NCBI GenBank assembly: GCA_946495655.1
Contig: CAMMDS010000004.1
Coordinates: 1 to 64,000 of the forward strand
Source: an uncultured Clostridium sp.
GTDB lineage: Bacteria; Bacillota; Clostridia; TANB77; CAG-508
Length of the DNA: 64,000 nt
Direction of reading: 5' to 3'
The notes under the pieces were generated by a model. It ran no database searches and was not told the origin of the DNA. It saw only the letters and a program-made list of their open reading frames with translations. Position numbers and translations under genes: made by a program. Position 1 is the stretch's first letter. Each line of letters starts with the position of its first letter. Below are positions 36,135 to 45,906 of this stretch, piece by piece.

Positions 36135-36332
36135 ATGATAAATAACCAAATTCAAAGAACAACACTAACGATGAAAGAAGCATCAGAATATTTAGGTATT
36201 TCATATTGGTTAATTAATCAACTGGTAAGGAAAAAACAAATTCCGTATTGTAAAGTTGGTGGAAAATATTTATTTAGAGTACAAGCACTAGATGAATATT
36301 TAAGAAATATGGAATTACAATCTATGCTTTAA
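36135..36332 (+). CDS. Excisionase-like helix-turn-helix protein
   Basis: A 65-residue winged-helix protein of the excisionase/HTH_17 type: LTMKEASEYLGISYWLINQLVRKKQIPYCKVGGKYLFRVQALDEYL. The pattern (helix, E-A-x-x-Y-L-G-I-S, K-x-x-I-P, G-x-K-Y-L-F) is that of proteins that bend DNA to favour excision, or act as replication-gene regulators. AAGGAGG precedes the ATG. It opens the replication operon of the element. Confidence 0.8.
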   Translation: MINNQIQRTTLTMKEASEYLGISYWLINQLVRKKQIPYCKVGGKYLFRVQALDEYLRNMELQSML

Positions 36333-36360
36333 ATTTTGAAGAAAGAGAGGAAAGGAGGCA

Positions 36361-36885
36361 ATGTATAAGATACAATGGTTAAAAATTGATGTAAATTTAT
36401 TTGCAAATAGGAAAATTCAAATATTACTGAAAGAGCCTGATGGAGATACATATATTAGAGTATGGCTTCAATTATTAATTTTAGCTATGGAATGTAATAA
36501 AGAAGGAAAATTATTAATAAGTGATAATAAACCAATGACAATCGAATATTTTTCAAAGATTATGGGAAAGTCTTATGAAAAAATGAAGAAAATTATTGGT
36601 AAATTTTTAGAATTAGAAATGATTATTCTAGAAAACGAAGTATATAAAATAAAAAACTGGAATGAATATCAAAGTATTGAAACTTATGAAAAATACAAGG
36701 AACAAGCTAGATTAAGACAACAAAAATATCGTGAAAAAAAGAAAAGTGAAAATGAAAAAAATGACGTTACAGTAACGTTACGTAACGGAGAAGAAGAGAA
36801 TAAAGAAAAGAATAAAGAAAAGAAGAGAAAAGAAATAAGAAAGGAAGAAGAAAACACAAATGGATTTAGAAAATATGAAATGTAA
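36361..36885 (+). CDS. Phage replisome organizer (DnaD-like N-terminal domain)
   Basis: A 174-residue protein. Residues 1-105 match the phage replisome organizer N-terminal domain (WLKIDVNLFANRKIQILLKEPDGD; VWLQLLILAMECNKEGKL), a winged helix that binds origin DNA. The rest is a highly charged tail. Such proteins recruit the helicase loader, which is the next gene and overlaps by 26 bp. Together they indicate theta-type replication of the excised element. Its AGGAGG lies close to the ATG (about 3 bases). Confidence 0.82.
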   Translation: MYKIQWLKIDVNLFANRKIQILLKEPDGDTYIRVWLQLLILAMECNKEGKLLISDNKPMTIEYFSKIMGKSYEKMKKIIGKFLELEMIILENEVYKIKNWNEYQSIETYEKYKEQARLRQQKYREKKKSENEKNDVTVTLRNGEEENKEKNKEKKRKEIRKEEENTNGFRKYEM

Positions 36886-37696
36886 TTCTAAAGACAAGAT
36901 TTTCCACAATAAATGCAAATTCTGTGGAAAAAATTTAAAGCCAATAGGTCTAGATTATTTATATGCAAATATTCCATTAAGTTCAATAAAGTATGAAAGA
37001 TGCGATTGTAAACAATCAAAAGCTTATTGGAATGAAATAGATTTAAAAGAAGAAATACAAAAGAAAAGAAAACGTTTTGAACAAATGATTAGGCAATTTT
37101 ATATAAAAAATTATAGTAGTAAACAAATAAAAGATTATCAATTTAAAAACTTTATAATAACAGAAATTAATAAGAAAGAAATAGAAATTGCAAAAGATTT
37201 TACAGAAAAATGTATAAATAAAAATCAAAAAAATGGACTTATTATTACTGGAAAATCTGGAGTTGGAAAAACACATTTAGCAACAGCTATTTTAAATAAA
37301 CTAACTGAAAAAGATATGCTAGTTTTAATGGGAAGACTAATTTTATTGCTGGATGTAATTAAAGATACTTTTAAAGATTTTTCAAGTAAAGAAAAAGACA
37401 TAATAGAATTATATTCTAAAGTTGATATGCTTATAATTGATGATTTAGGAACAGAAAGAATTAGTAACTGGGCGTTAGAAAAACTATATACAATTATAGA
37501 AAATAGAAATGAAAATAAATTGCCAATTATAGTAACAACTAGATTTAATAAAGAGAGTTTATTAGATAGATTTTATCAAAGTGAAGATGAAGAATTAGCA
37601 GAAGCTGTTATTGAAAAATTATATCAATTTTGCTATGGAATTGAACTAAAAAAATATGATGAATATGAAAAAGAAAAAGTTAGTATAAGCGACTAA
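36860..37696 (+). CDS. DnaC/DnaI-like helicase loader ATPase
   Basis: A 278-residue AAA+ ATPase. An N-terminal Cys cluster (CKFCGKNL ... CDCKQ) resembles the zinc-binding region of DnaI-type loaders. Walker A is ITGKSGVGKTHLA, Walker B LLIIDDLGTER, and the sensor region VTTRFNKESLLDRF follows. It would load the host replicative helicase at the element's origin under the direction of the preceding organizer. A structured, gene-free segment follows and may be that origin. Confidence 0.85.
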   Translation: MDLENMKCNSKDKIFHNKCKFCGKNLKPIGLDYLYANIPLSSIKYERCDCKQSKAYWNEIDLKEEIQKKRKRFEQMIRQFYIKNYSSKQIKDYQFKNFIITEINKKEIEIAKDFTEKCINKNQKNGLIITGKSGVGKTHLATAILNKLTEKDMLVLMGRLILLLDVIKDTFKDFSSKEKDIIELYSKVDMLIIDDLGTERISNWALEKLYTIIENRNENKLPIIVTTRFNKESLLDRFYQSEDEELAEAVIEKLYQFCYGIELKKYDEYEKEKVSISD

Positions 37697-37760
37697 ACAA
37701 AATACTAACTTAATCCAAAAACTAATATAATTATAAAATATTTATACATAAAAGTAAAGC

Positions 37761-37800
37761 AAAAAAGTTCAAGTTTTTGGTTTAAAATTTGAACTTTTTT
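37761..37800 (+). terminator. Terminator of the replication operon
   Basis: AAAAAAGTTCAA pairs with TTTGAACTTTTTT around a 15-nt loop. Confidence 0.75.
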
Positions 37801-37849
37801 GAAAATATTTAAAATAAAAATAATAGATTTTTTATAAAAAATTATCACT

Positions 37850-38010
37850 CGGAGAGCCAAAAGGGTATTAGGGCATTTTGCCCTAAACAGCAAAAAGGGT
37901 GTCAATACACCTAGCTGGCGAATATTAGGTACTAAAAAATACTACCCAATATTCGTGCAAAATAAATTTTGCTAATTATTAATGCTTCGTAAGCTAGCAT
38001 TAATAAATTT
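37850..38010. other. Multi-hairpin segment, possible replication origin or RNA
   Basis: Four stems in about 140 bp: TTAGGGCA/TGCCCTAA (37868-37886), GGTGT/ACACC (37898-37911), GCGAATATT with AATATTCGTGC (37919-37958) and TTATTAATGCT/AGCATTAATAA (37976-38006). It sits between the helicase-loader gene and the next gene, and is less AT-rich than its surroundings. Confidence 0.5.
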
Positions 38011-38032
38011 TTATAGTAAGGAAGTGATGAAA

Positions 38033-38656
38033 ATGTGGAGAGATTCAGAGCAAGCTTTAGATAATATTTTTTTATCATATGATAAAATTTTAAAAAGATT
38101 ACAATTATTAGGAATAACAACTAAACATGGTAAAGAAGTAAAGCATGTAGATTTAAGAAAAGCTGTAGATGTTATGTTGGAAAAACATCCAACTTGCAGA
38201 TGGAGAAGTGAAAAAATAAGAAGTAGAAAATATTTAATTCTAATAGAGGGATATGAATGGATAAAACGAGTGTATTTTGAAAAAGAAAAATCTTTAATAG
38301 ATGCTGATATAAATTTTTTTGAAACCAGAATTAAATTGTACGAAGATCTTTTGAAAGTAGAACATAATGAAAATTGGTGGAATGAAGATATGGATATAAA
38401 ACAATTAGAAAAATATTTTAATAGAGCAAAATCTAGTATAAGAAAAGCAATTAAGAAGATGTGCGATAATGGCTTTAGTAGTTATAAATATTTAAATAAT
38501 AATAAAGTTGTTATTTCAAGTAGAGGAGTTGAATGGATTTGTAAAAATGTGTTTAAGCAAAAGTATTTAGAGTTATTGGAAAAATATAAAATGGAGTTAA
38601 CAGAGATATATATTGAAAAAGGATATATTTATGATGAATTTTTTGGAAAAAATTAA
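38033..38656 (+). CDS. Unknown element protein
   Basis: A 207-residue basic protein (MWRDSEQALDNIFLSYDKIL...). I recognise no family. It is mostly helical, with an HTH-like middle (IKQLEKYFNRAKSSIRKAIKKM) followed by SSYKYLNNNKVVISSRGVEWI, which looks like a winged helix. DNA binding is therefore likely. I start at the ATG at 38033, 8 bases after AAGGAAG; ATGs at 38027 or 37982 would lengthen it. Its place after the replication genes and the hairpin region suggests a role in replication or its control. Confidence 0.6.
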   Translation: MWRDSEQALDNIFLSYDKILKRLQLLGITTKHGKEVKHVDLRKAVDVMLEKHPTCRWRSEKIRSRKYLILIEGYEWIKRVYFEKEKSLIDADINFFETRIKLYEDLLKVEHNENWWNEDMDIKQLEKYFNRAKSSIRKAIKKMCDNGFSSYKYLNNNKVVISSRGVEWICKNVFKQKYLELLEKYKMELTEIYIEKGYIYDEFFGKN

Positions 38657-38685
38657 TCTTATAATAATAAATATAAGCTAATATA

Positions 38686-38714
38686 TTGAGAAAAATGTAG
38701 TTTTATGATATAAA
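38686..38714 (+). promoter_or_regulatory. Promoter of the PLD-helicase/methylase operon
   Basis: TTGAGA (38686-38691), 17-bp spacer, extended -10 TGATATAAA (TATAAA at 38709-38714). Confidence 0.65.
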
Positions 38715-38749
38715 ATGTAATAGATAATTATAAATGTGGGGGATTTATA

Positions 38750-41700
38750 ATGAGTAATAATGATTTAACATTTTTTACAAATGAACCTGAAAGAAATTTG
38801 TATGAAAGATTTAACAAGATACTTAACCGAAATACACAATTTTTTGATGTTCTTGTAGGATATTTTAGAGCAAGTGGTTTTTATCTAATGCAGAATGCAT
38901 TAGATAAAGTTGAAAAAACAAGAATATTAATAGGAATTAATACAGATAAACAAATTGTGGATATGTTTGAATCAACGCAAGATGAAATTAAGCAATTAAG
39001 TTTATCTAATAAAGAGTCTATTTCAGAATATAAAAAAGAATTAGAAAAAGAGTTTGAAAAATCAGACGATACGGAAGAAGTTGAAAATGGAGTCAATAAA
39101 TTTGTATCTTTATTAAAAGATGGAAAATTAGAAATAAGAATATATACAAAACAACCTATACATGCCAAAATATATATTATGAGGGACTTTAAGGATAGTC
39201 CTGATTTGGGTAGGGTAATAACTGGTTCTAGTAACTTTTCACAAGCCGGACTTGTTAATAATTTGGAATTTAATGTAGAATTGAAAAATTCGGCGGATGT
39301 TCAATTTGCATTAGAAAAATTTGAAGAATTATGGAAAGAATCGGTTGAAATTAATCAAGAATGTGTTGATACAATAGAAAATAAAACCTGGATAAAATCA
39401 GATATTACGCCATATGAATTATATGTAAAATTTTTGTATGAATATTTCAAAGAAGAGATAAATGATGATTTAATAGATAGTACAAAGAACTCATCAAAAT
39501 TTTATCCAGATGGATTTGTCCCATTACAGTATCAAAGAGATGCAGTAATTCAAGCAAAAAGAATATTGGAAAAGCATAATGGAGTTTTTATTTCTGACGT
39601 TGTAGGCTTGGGAAAAACATATATGTGTGCAATGTTAGCACAAGAATTAGATGGAAGATCTTTATTTTTATGTCCGCCAGTATTAATAGATTATTGGGAT
39701 AGAGTTTTGAGCGATTTCGGAGTTAGAGGCTATAAAGTAGAATCAGAAGGAAAATTGGATAAAATAATTGAAGAAGGTACAGAACAATACAGATATGTTT
39801 TTGTGGATGAATCACATAGATTTAGAAATGCTGAAACAGAACAATATAGGCAACTACATGAAATTTGTGTAGGAAAAAGAGTTATACTTATTTCTGCTAC
39901 ACCTCAAAACAATTATACTACAGATATAGCTAATCAATTGTATTTATTTCAATCAAAAAATAGATCTACAATTGTAAATGCAAGAAACCTAGAGTTATTT
40001 TTTGATACTTTAAGAAAAAAGGTAAGATCTTGTGAAAAAGATAGTGATGAGTATAAAAAAGCTGTTAGAGATGCTTCGGAAGAAATAAGAGATAAAATTT
40101 TAAGAGAGGTAATGATTAGAAGGACAAGAACAGAAATTAAAAAAAATTATGCAGATGATTTAAAGAAACAAGGATTAGAATTCCCAAAAGTTTCAGATCC
40201 TATTAAATTAATTTATGAATTTAGCGAAAATACAGAAGATGTCTTTGAAAAAACCATACAAAAAATAGCAGAGTTAAATTATTCAAGATATAAACCATTG
40301 ACTTATGTTAAAGAACATAAATTAAAATCCAGTGAAAGATCTTTGTTAGTTGGTCAAGCTAATATGGGCGGATTTATGAAAGGAATTTTGGTAAAAAGAT
40401 TAGAAAGTAGTAAGTATGCATTTGAAATGACGCTAGGTAGATTTATAGATTCTTATAATGAGTTTATCAGAATGTATAAAGAAAAAGGTATAGTATGGAT
40501 TAGTAAGAAGTTAAATATTATAGAATTGTTAGATAACGAAGATTTTGAAAAGTTGGATAGAGCTTTGAAAAATGAAGATGTTTTTAAATTTAAAGCAGAG
40601 GATTTTAATAGTAACTTTATTATAGATTTAGAAAAAGATTTAAAAATTCTTCAAAGCTTAAAAGACATATGGAATACAGTTCAAACAGATGATAAATTAG
40701 AATATTTTATAAAAGAATTAAAAAACAATAAGAATTTGAAAAACAACAAATTAATTATATTTACTGAGTCAAAAGAAACAGCTGAATACTTAACTGATAA
40801 TATTCAAAGAAGATTAAATGAAAAAGTATTAATGTTTAATGGAACTATGCCTGACAGTATTAGAAATTCTATAAGGGCAAATTTTGATCCTAATTATAAT
40901 AAAGATAGACAAAGAAATGAATATAGAATATTAATTACAACTGATGTACTTGCTGAAGGAATGAACTTACATAGAAGCAATGTAATAATAAATTATGATT
41001 TACCTTGGAATCCTACCAAGATAATGCAAAGAGTAGGGAGAATTAACAGAGTTGGAACCAAGCATAGTGAAATTTTTGTATATAATTTTTTCCCAACAAG
41101 TAAATCAAATGAGCAAATGTCTTTGGAAGAAAATATAATTAATAAAATGCAGATGTTTCATGATATTTTAGGAGAAGATTCTAAATTCTTAACGGAAGAT
41201 GAAGAAGTATCTACACACGAATTATTTAAAAGAATGACTACTATAAATGAAGAAGATGATGGAGAAGTTGATTCAGAACTTTCTTACCTTAAAATCATTC
41301 GTGATATAAGGGATAAGGATAGAGAATTATTTGATAAAATAAAAAATTATCCCAAAAAAATAAAAATAGGTAGAAAAAAAGAAAATATAAACGGTTTAAT
41401 TACTTTTTTCAGAAAAGGATATTTAAAAAAATTTTATATTGCTAACTCTGATGAGACTAAGGAAATTACGTTTGAACAGGCTATTAAATATATTAAAGCA
41501 ATTAAATCTGAACAAAGTAAAAAAGTAAAGGGTGATTATTATAATTTATTACGATTAAATAAAGCAGCTTTTGAAGAGGCAGAAAAAGAGGAAAATAGTA
41601 GTGAAGTAATTTCTGTAAATAAAAAAGGTACTAGTAATGCAAAAAATATTATAAAAGTATTAAAAGAATGTTTAAAAATGGATTACAAATTTACAGATAT

Positions 41701-41947
41701 GGAGATTGACAATATAAATAAAATTATTAACTTATTAGAAAATGGAGAACTTCCTATAAAAATTGTTAAAGAAGGAAATAAGGCAATAAAGAAAATAAAA
41801 GGCATTAACGATATAGCAAAATTTTATAAAGAATTAGAAATAATGATACCAAAAGTTTATCTTGAACAGGAAACAAAGGTTGAAATAAATAAGAAAAAAG
41901 CTAGTAAAAATGAAAAAGAAATAATATTATCAGAATATATTTTTTAA
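38750..41947 (+). CDS. PLD-nuclease/SNF2-type helicase, restriction-like subunit
   Basis: A 1065-residue protein. The N-terminal PLD-like nuclease domain carries HAKIYIMRD (H about 138) and GSSNFSQAGL. An SF2/SNF2-type helicase core follows: LQYQRDAV, Walker A DVVGLGKTYM (about 285), VDESHRFRN, ISATPQNN, then TTDVLAEGMNLH and QRVGRINRVG (about 760). The C-terminal 250 residues are helical and charged. Paired with the next methylase it forms a restriction-modification-like unit in which ATP-driven translocation could feed the PLD nuclease. It recalls components of DISARM (helicase, PLD, class I methylase), but drmA and drmB are absent. Confidence 0.82.
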   Translation: MSNNDLTFFTNEPERNLYERFNKILNRNTQFFDVLVGYFRASGFYLMQNALDKVEKTRILIGINTDKQIVDMFESTQDEIKQLSLSNKESISEYKKELEKEFEKSDDTEEVENGVNKFVSLLKDGKLEIRIYTKQPIHAKIYIMRDFKDSPDLGRVITGSSNFSQAGLVNNLEFNVELKNSADVQFALEKFEELWKESVEINQECVDTIENKTWIKSDITPYELYVKFLYEYFKEEINDDLIDSTKNSSKFYPDGFVPLQYQRDAVIQAKRILEKHNGVFISDVVGLGKTYMCAMLAQELDGRSLFLCPPVLIDYWDRVLSDFGVRGYKVESEGKLDKIIEEGTEQYRYVFVDESHRFRNAETEQYRQLHEICVGKRVILISATPQNNYTTDIANQLYLFQSKNRSTIVNARNLELFFDTLRKKVRSCEKDSDEYKKAVRDASEEIRDKILREVMIRRTRTEIKKNYADDLKKQGLEFPKVSDPIKLIYEFSENTEDVFEKTIQKIAELNYSRYKPLTYVKEHKLKSSERSLLVGQANMGGFMKGILVKRLESSKYAFEMTLGRFIDSYNEFIRMYKEKGIVWISKKLNIIELLDNEDFEKLDRALKNEDVFKFKAEDFNSNFIIDLEKDLKILQSLKDIWNTVQTDDKLEYFIKELKNNKNLKNNKLIIFTESKETAEYLTDNIQRRLNEKVLMFNGTMPDSIRNSIRANFDPNYNKDRQRNEYRILITTDVLAEGMNLHRSNVIINYDLPWNPTKIMQRVGRINRVGTKHSEIFVYNFFPTSKSNEQMSLEENIINKMQMFHDILGEDSKFLTEDEEVSTHELFKRMTTINEEDDGEVDSELSYLKIIRDIRDKDRELFDKIKNYPKKIKIGRKKENINGLITFFRKGYLKKFYIANSDETKEITFEQAIKYIKAIKSEQSKKVKGDYYNLLRLNKAAFEEAEKEENSSEVISVNKKGTSNAKNIIKVLKECLKMDYKFTDMEIDNINKIINLLENGELPIKIVKEGNKAIKKIKGINDIAKFYKELEIMIPKVYLEQETKVEINKKKASKNEKEIILSEYIF

Positions 41948-41962
41948 TGGGGGTAAAATAAA

Positions 41963-44900
41963 ATGGCTATTGCAAGTGATAAAACAAAAGAATATTTGCA
42001 AATGCTTGAAGAAAAATTTAATATAAATAAATTTTATGAATTTATAAAAGATTTATTAAATTTAGAGAATGAGAATATAGTAAATGGAAATTGGCAAAAA
42101 GCAACAAGTGAACAGTATAAAAATTATATTGATACAACACAATTATTTGCAGAATACGAAGATGATAAAAGAAGAAAAATAGGAGTTCTTATTATTAAAT
42201 TGCAAGATAATAAACATCCTGCAAATGCAAGAACTATGCAAAGAAATTATATAGCACATTTATTAGATGCCTATAATTTAGATGCTTCTTTATCAGCAAT
42301 ATATAGTAATGCTGACGATACTTGGAGGCTATCTTTTGTAAGGCAAGAAATCGATTTTAGTGAAGGTAAATTAAAATCAAAATTTACTCCGGCTAAAAGA
42401 TATTCATACCTATTTGGAAAAGATGAGCCAAATCATACAGCAAAAAAACAATTAGTAGATTTTATTGAAAAAAATGATAAAAAATATACTATTGAAGAGA
42501 TAGAAGAAAAATTTAGTGTAGAAAAAGTTACAAAAGATTTTTTTGAAAATTATAAAGAAAATTATTTAAAATTGAAAGAAATTTTGGAAAGTAATGAGGA
42601 ATTTATTAGTGAATCTAAAAGATGTGATTTTACTTCTGAAGAGTTCACAAAAAAATTAATGGGACAAATTGTTTTTATATATTTCTTGCAAAAAAAAGGA
42701 TGGTTAGGAGTAAAACTGGTTCCACAAGTTATAAATGTAAAAGATTTTGAAGACATTTATAAAAATAGTGATGTTATTCAGAAGAAAATATTAGATAAAT
42801 ATTATATAACTTTCAATAATACAAAAAAGATAAAAAAAGAATTATTAGAAAGATATAATGAAAACAAACAAGAAATTGAAAATTTATCAGATATATTTGT
42901 AAATACAAAATTTGACTGTAAGTGGGGAACAGGAGAAAAAAGATTTATTAGAAAAATATTTGAAAACTGTGTGAATAGAAACAAAAACTTCTTTGATAAT
43001 TATTTAGAACCTTTCTTTTACGATGCACTTAATAATAAAAGAAAAAACCAATATTTTAGCCTTTTTAATTGCAAAATACCATTCTTAAATGGAGGATTAT
43101 TTGAACCACTAGATAACTATCAGTGGCAAATTGCAAAGTTTAATATAGATAATGAGATTTTTTCAAATAAAGAAAAAACTGGAATTTTGGATTTCTTTGA
43201 TAGATATAACTTTACTATGGATGAAGAAGAACCATTAGAAAAAGATGTCGCAGTTGATCCAGAGATGTTAGGTAAGATATTTGAAAATTTGTTGGATGTA
43301 AAAGATAGAAAATCTAAAGGAGCATTTTATACTCCTAGAGAAATAGTACATTATATGTGTCAAGAAAGTATTGCTAATTTTTTAGTTAATAAAGTTGGTG
43401 TTGATTATAATGAAATAAAAGAATTTATACAATATGGAGAAATGATAAGAGATGTGGATTTAAAAGAAGCTACTAAAGATTCATATTTAGTAGGAAAAAC
43501 AATATTTAAGAATATTGTAAAAATAGATAATGCACTTGAACATATTAAAATTGCCGATCCAGCAGTAGGTTCAGGAGCTTTTCCTTTAGGAATTTTAAAC
43601 GAAATTGTTAAGTTAAGAGATATATTAACATCATATATGTTGATATATAACAGACTAGGATTATTTGGTAAAAAATATTCAGAAGAACAGATAACTAATT
43701 ATAAAAGAAGTATTTATCAATTAAAGTGGAATACCATAAAAAATAGTATATATGCAGTTGATATTGAAAATAGTGCGATTGATATTACAAAACTTAGATT
43801 ATGGTTATCAATAGTAGTTGATCAAAATGATGATCCTGAGCCATTGCCAAACTTAAATTGCAAAATTATGCAAGGTAATTCATTAATTGATGAATATGCA
43901 GGGATAAAGCTTATTGATAAAAAATTTATAGATGAGCTAAAAGATAGACAAAATGTTACATTTAATAATGGTGGAAAAATTAAAAGTGGAAAGAAAATGA
44001 TTGAAGTTTCTTCAAATCAAATTCAATTTGGGGATGGTCAAAAGAAAGCTCAAATAGATGACCTTATAAACTTAAAACTAGAATTATATGGAGAAAATGA
44101 TCCTGAAAGAAAGAAAATATTACTTGAGAAAATACAAACAGCTAGAAAAGAATTATTGAAACTAAATTTCATAGGAACAAATAAAGAAAAAGAATTATTT
44201 GAAATAGATAAATCACATAATAAACCATATTTTGCTTGGAGATTAGAGTTTATAGAAGTATTTATTGAAAATGATGGTTTTGATATAATAATAGGTAATC
44301 CTCCTTATATTGGACAAAAAGGTCATAAAGAATTATTTGAACAAATGAGTAATAATGAAAATTTTGAAAAAAAGATGGATTACTGGTACTTTTTTTTACA
44401 TAATGCTTATGAGATGACAAATGAGATTGGTATTGTTTCCTATATCACTCCAAATTATTGGATAACAGCACAAGGTGGAAAAAAATTAAGAAACAGAATA
44501 GTGAATGATTTTTCATTTATTAAATATATTAATTTTAATGAAAATAAAATATTTAGTGCTGGAATTCATACAAATGTATTTGTATTAAGTAAAATTATAA
44601 AACAAGATAATGAAGTTAGTGTTTGTATTTTTGATAATAATTATGAAAATGATTTCATTAAGCATATGAGCAATCAAAATAATTTTAAAATTAAACAAGA
44701 CATATTATTAAATAAATGGACTAGATTTGTCAATTTTATAGACACATACAATTTAAATCTTTTAAATAAAATGACTCAAAACTGTGAAAAATTATGTGAT
44801 AATGAAAGTGAGGGAAAATCAAAGAAGGGAGTTATTACAGGGAAAAAGGTAACAAACGGAATTTGTAATCTTAATCAAGGATTAGTAACTGGTAAAGATA

Positions 44901-45679
44901 GGTTAATTACAGAAGATATTAATAAAGGAGTTTTTATACTATATCCAGAAGAAATATCGGCTTTAGCTTTGGATGATGATGAAAAAAGATATATCAAACC
45001 ATTTTATAAAAATTCTGATATAAAACAATACTGGATAGATAAAAAAAGTAATACAAATATATTATATGTAAATAATATAAATGACGAAGCTGAACTAAAA
45101 AAGCATCATAATATATATCAACACTTATTAAAGTATAAAGATATTTTACTAGAAAGGTCAGTAAATGGTGTATTAAAGTCTGCTTTTTCTAAAGGAAAAT
45201 GGTGGGCATTAACGACAGATAGACCAAATATAAAATTTGACGGAGAAAATATAGTATTTCCTCAAAGAAGTAAAATAAATAAATTTGCATATTCAAATAA
45301 TGAATTTTATTCTTCTGCTGATATATATTATATGTCATTAAACAAAGAAGAGTATGATTTAAAATATATATTAGCCATATTAAATAGCAAATTGATGTAC
45401 TTTTGGCTTTATTGGATGGGAAAAAGAAAAGGAGAAGCATTAGAACTATATTTGGAGCCTTTACAGTTTGTACCTATAAAAAAAATTAGCAAAGAAGAGC
45501 AAATCAGTTTTATTAAAATTGTAAATCAAATTCTTAAAGATAAAAAAAATAAAGAGGTACTCAAATCAGAGTTAGATAAAAAGATATATAAATTATATAA
45601 TTTAAATGAAGAAGAAATAAATTATATAGAAGAATTTTATAATAAAAAAATAAGTAGTGAGGATGAAATAAATGAATGA
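41963..45679 (+). CDS. Eco57I-type adenine methyltransferase of defence operon
   Basis: A 1238-residue class I DNA methyltransferase. KSKGAFYTPREIVHYMC precedes the SAM-binding motif DPAVGSGAFPLGIL (about 532-545); the catalytic motif IIGNPPYIGQ is at about 775-784, which indicates N6-adenine methylation. The last 350 residues resemble a target-recognition domain (LNQGLVTGKDRLI; SADIYYMSLNK). Size and order fit PglX/DrmMI/type IIG-like enzymes. It starts 15 bp after the helicase gene and overlaps the next gene by 8 bp. Host DNA methylation would mark self. Confidence 0.87.
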   Translation: MAIASDKTKEYLQMLEEKFNINKFYEFIKDLLNLENENIVNGNWQKATSEQYKNYIDTTQLFAEYEDDKRRKIGVLIIKLQDNKHPANARTMQRNYIAHLLDAYNLDASLSAIYSNADDTWRLSFVRQEIDFSEGKLKSKFTPAKRYSYLFGKDEPNHTAKKQLVDFIEKNDKKYTIEEIEEKFSVEKVTKDFFENYKENYLKLKEILESNEEFISESKRCDFTSEEFTKKLMGQIVFIYFLQKKGWLGVKLVPQVINVKDFEDIYKNSDVIQKKILDKYYITFNNTKKIKKELLERYNENKQEIENLSDIFVNTKFDCKWGTGEKRFIRKIFENCVNRNKNFFDNYLEPFFYDALNNKRKNQYFSLFNCKIPFLNGGLFEPLDNYQWQIAKFNIDNEIFSNKEKTGILDFFDRYNFTMDEEEPLEKDVAVDPEMLGKIFENLLDVKDRKSKGAFYTPREIVHYMCQESIANFLVNKVGVDYNEIKEFIQYGEMIRDVDLKEATKDSYLVGKTIFKNIVKIDNALEHIKIADPAVGSGAFPLGILNEIVKLRDILTSYMLIYNRLGLFGKKYSEEQITNYKRSIYQLKWNTIKNSIYAVDIENSAIDITKLRLWLSIVVDQNDDPEPLPNLNCKIMQGNSLIDEYAGIKLIDKKFIDELKDRQNVTFNNGGKIKSGKKMIEVSSNQIQFGDGQKKAQIDDLINLKLELYGENDPERKKILLEKIQTARKELLKLNFIGTNKEKELFEIDKSHNKPYFAWRLEFIEVFIENDGFDIIIGNPPYIGQKGHKELFEQMSNNENFEKKMDYWYFFLHNAYEMTNEIGIVSYITPNYWITAQGGKKLRNRIVNDFSFIKYINFNENKIFSAGIHTNVFVLSKIIKQDNEVSVCIFDNNYENDFIKHMSNQNNFKIKQDILLNKWTRFVNFIDTYNLNLLNKMTQNCEKLCDNESEGKSKKGVITGKKVTNGICNLNQGLVTGKDRLITEDINKGVFILYPEEISALALDDDEKRYIKPFYKNSDIKQYWIDKKSNTNILYVNNINDEAELKKHHNIYQHLLKYKDILLERSVNGVLKSAFSKGKWWALTTDRPNIKFDGENIVFPQRSKINKFAYSNNEFYSSADIYYMSLNKEEYDLKYILAILNSKLMYFWLYWMGKRKGEALELYLEPLQFVPIKKISKEEQISFIKIVNQILKDKKNKEVLKSELDKKIYKLYNLNEEEINYIEEFYNKKISSEDEINE

Positions 45680-45887
45680 AATAAAATATGAAATAATAGA
45701 ACAACTTGGGGTTTTATCAGAAAGTGAAAAAGGTTGGAGAAAAGAATTAAACTTAATTAGTTGGAATGGAAGAGAACCTAAATATGATTTAAGAGATTGG
45801 TCGGAAAATCACGAAAAGATGGGAAAAGGCATAACATTGACAAAAGATGAGCTAGAAAAATTAAAAAATATTCTTAATACAAACTAA
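45672..45887 (+). CDS. YdbC-family PC4-like ssDNA-binding protein
   Basis: A 71-residue protein (KYEIIEQLGVLSESEKGWRK; LNLISWNGREPKYDLRDW; HEKMGKGITLT) that matches the YdbC family, bacterial relatives of the eukaryotic transcription coactivator PC4 that bind single-stranded DNA as a dimer. The full domain is present. YdbC is usually a lone housekeeping gene. Here it overlaps the methylase gene by 8 bp and uses GAGG inside it, so it is translationally coupled and is presumably a working part of the system, for instance binding ssDNA exposed by the helicase. Confidence 0.8.
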   Translation: MNEIKYEIIEQLGVLSESEKGWRKELNLISWNGREPKYDLRDWSENHEKMGKGITLTKDELEKLKNILNTN

Positions 45888-45906
45888 TACAAGAGGAAAT
45901 AACAAC

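Noticed and set aside
38750-45887. Calling the helicase-methylase operon a DISARM system
   Set aside because: PLD, helicase and class I methylase parts are reminiscent, but drmA and drmB (DUF1998) are missing, so I only note the resemblance.
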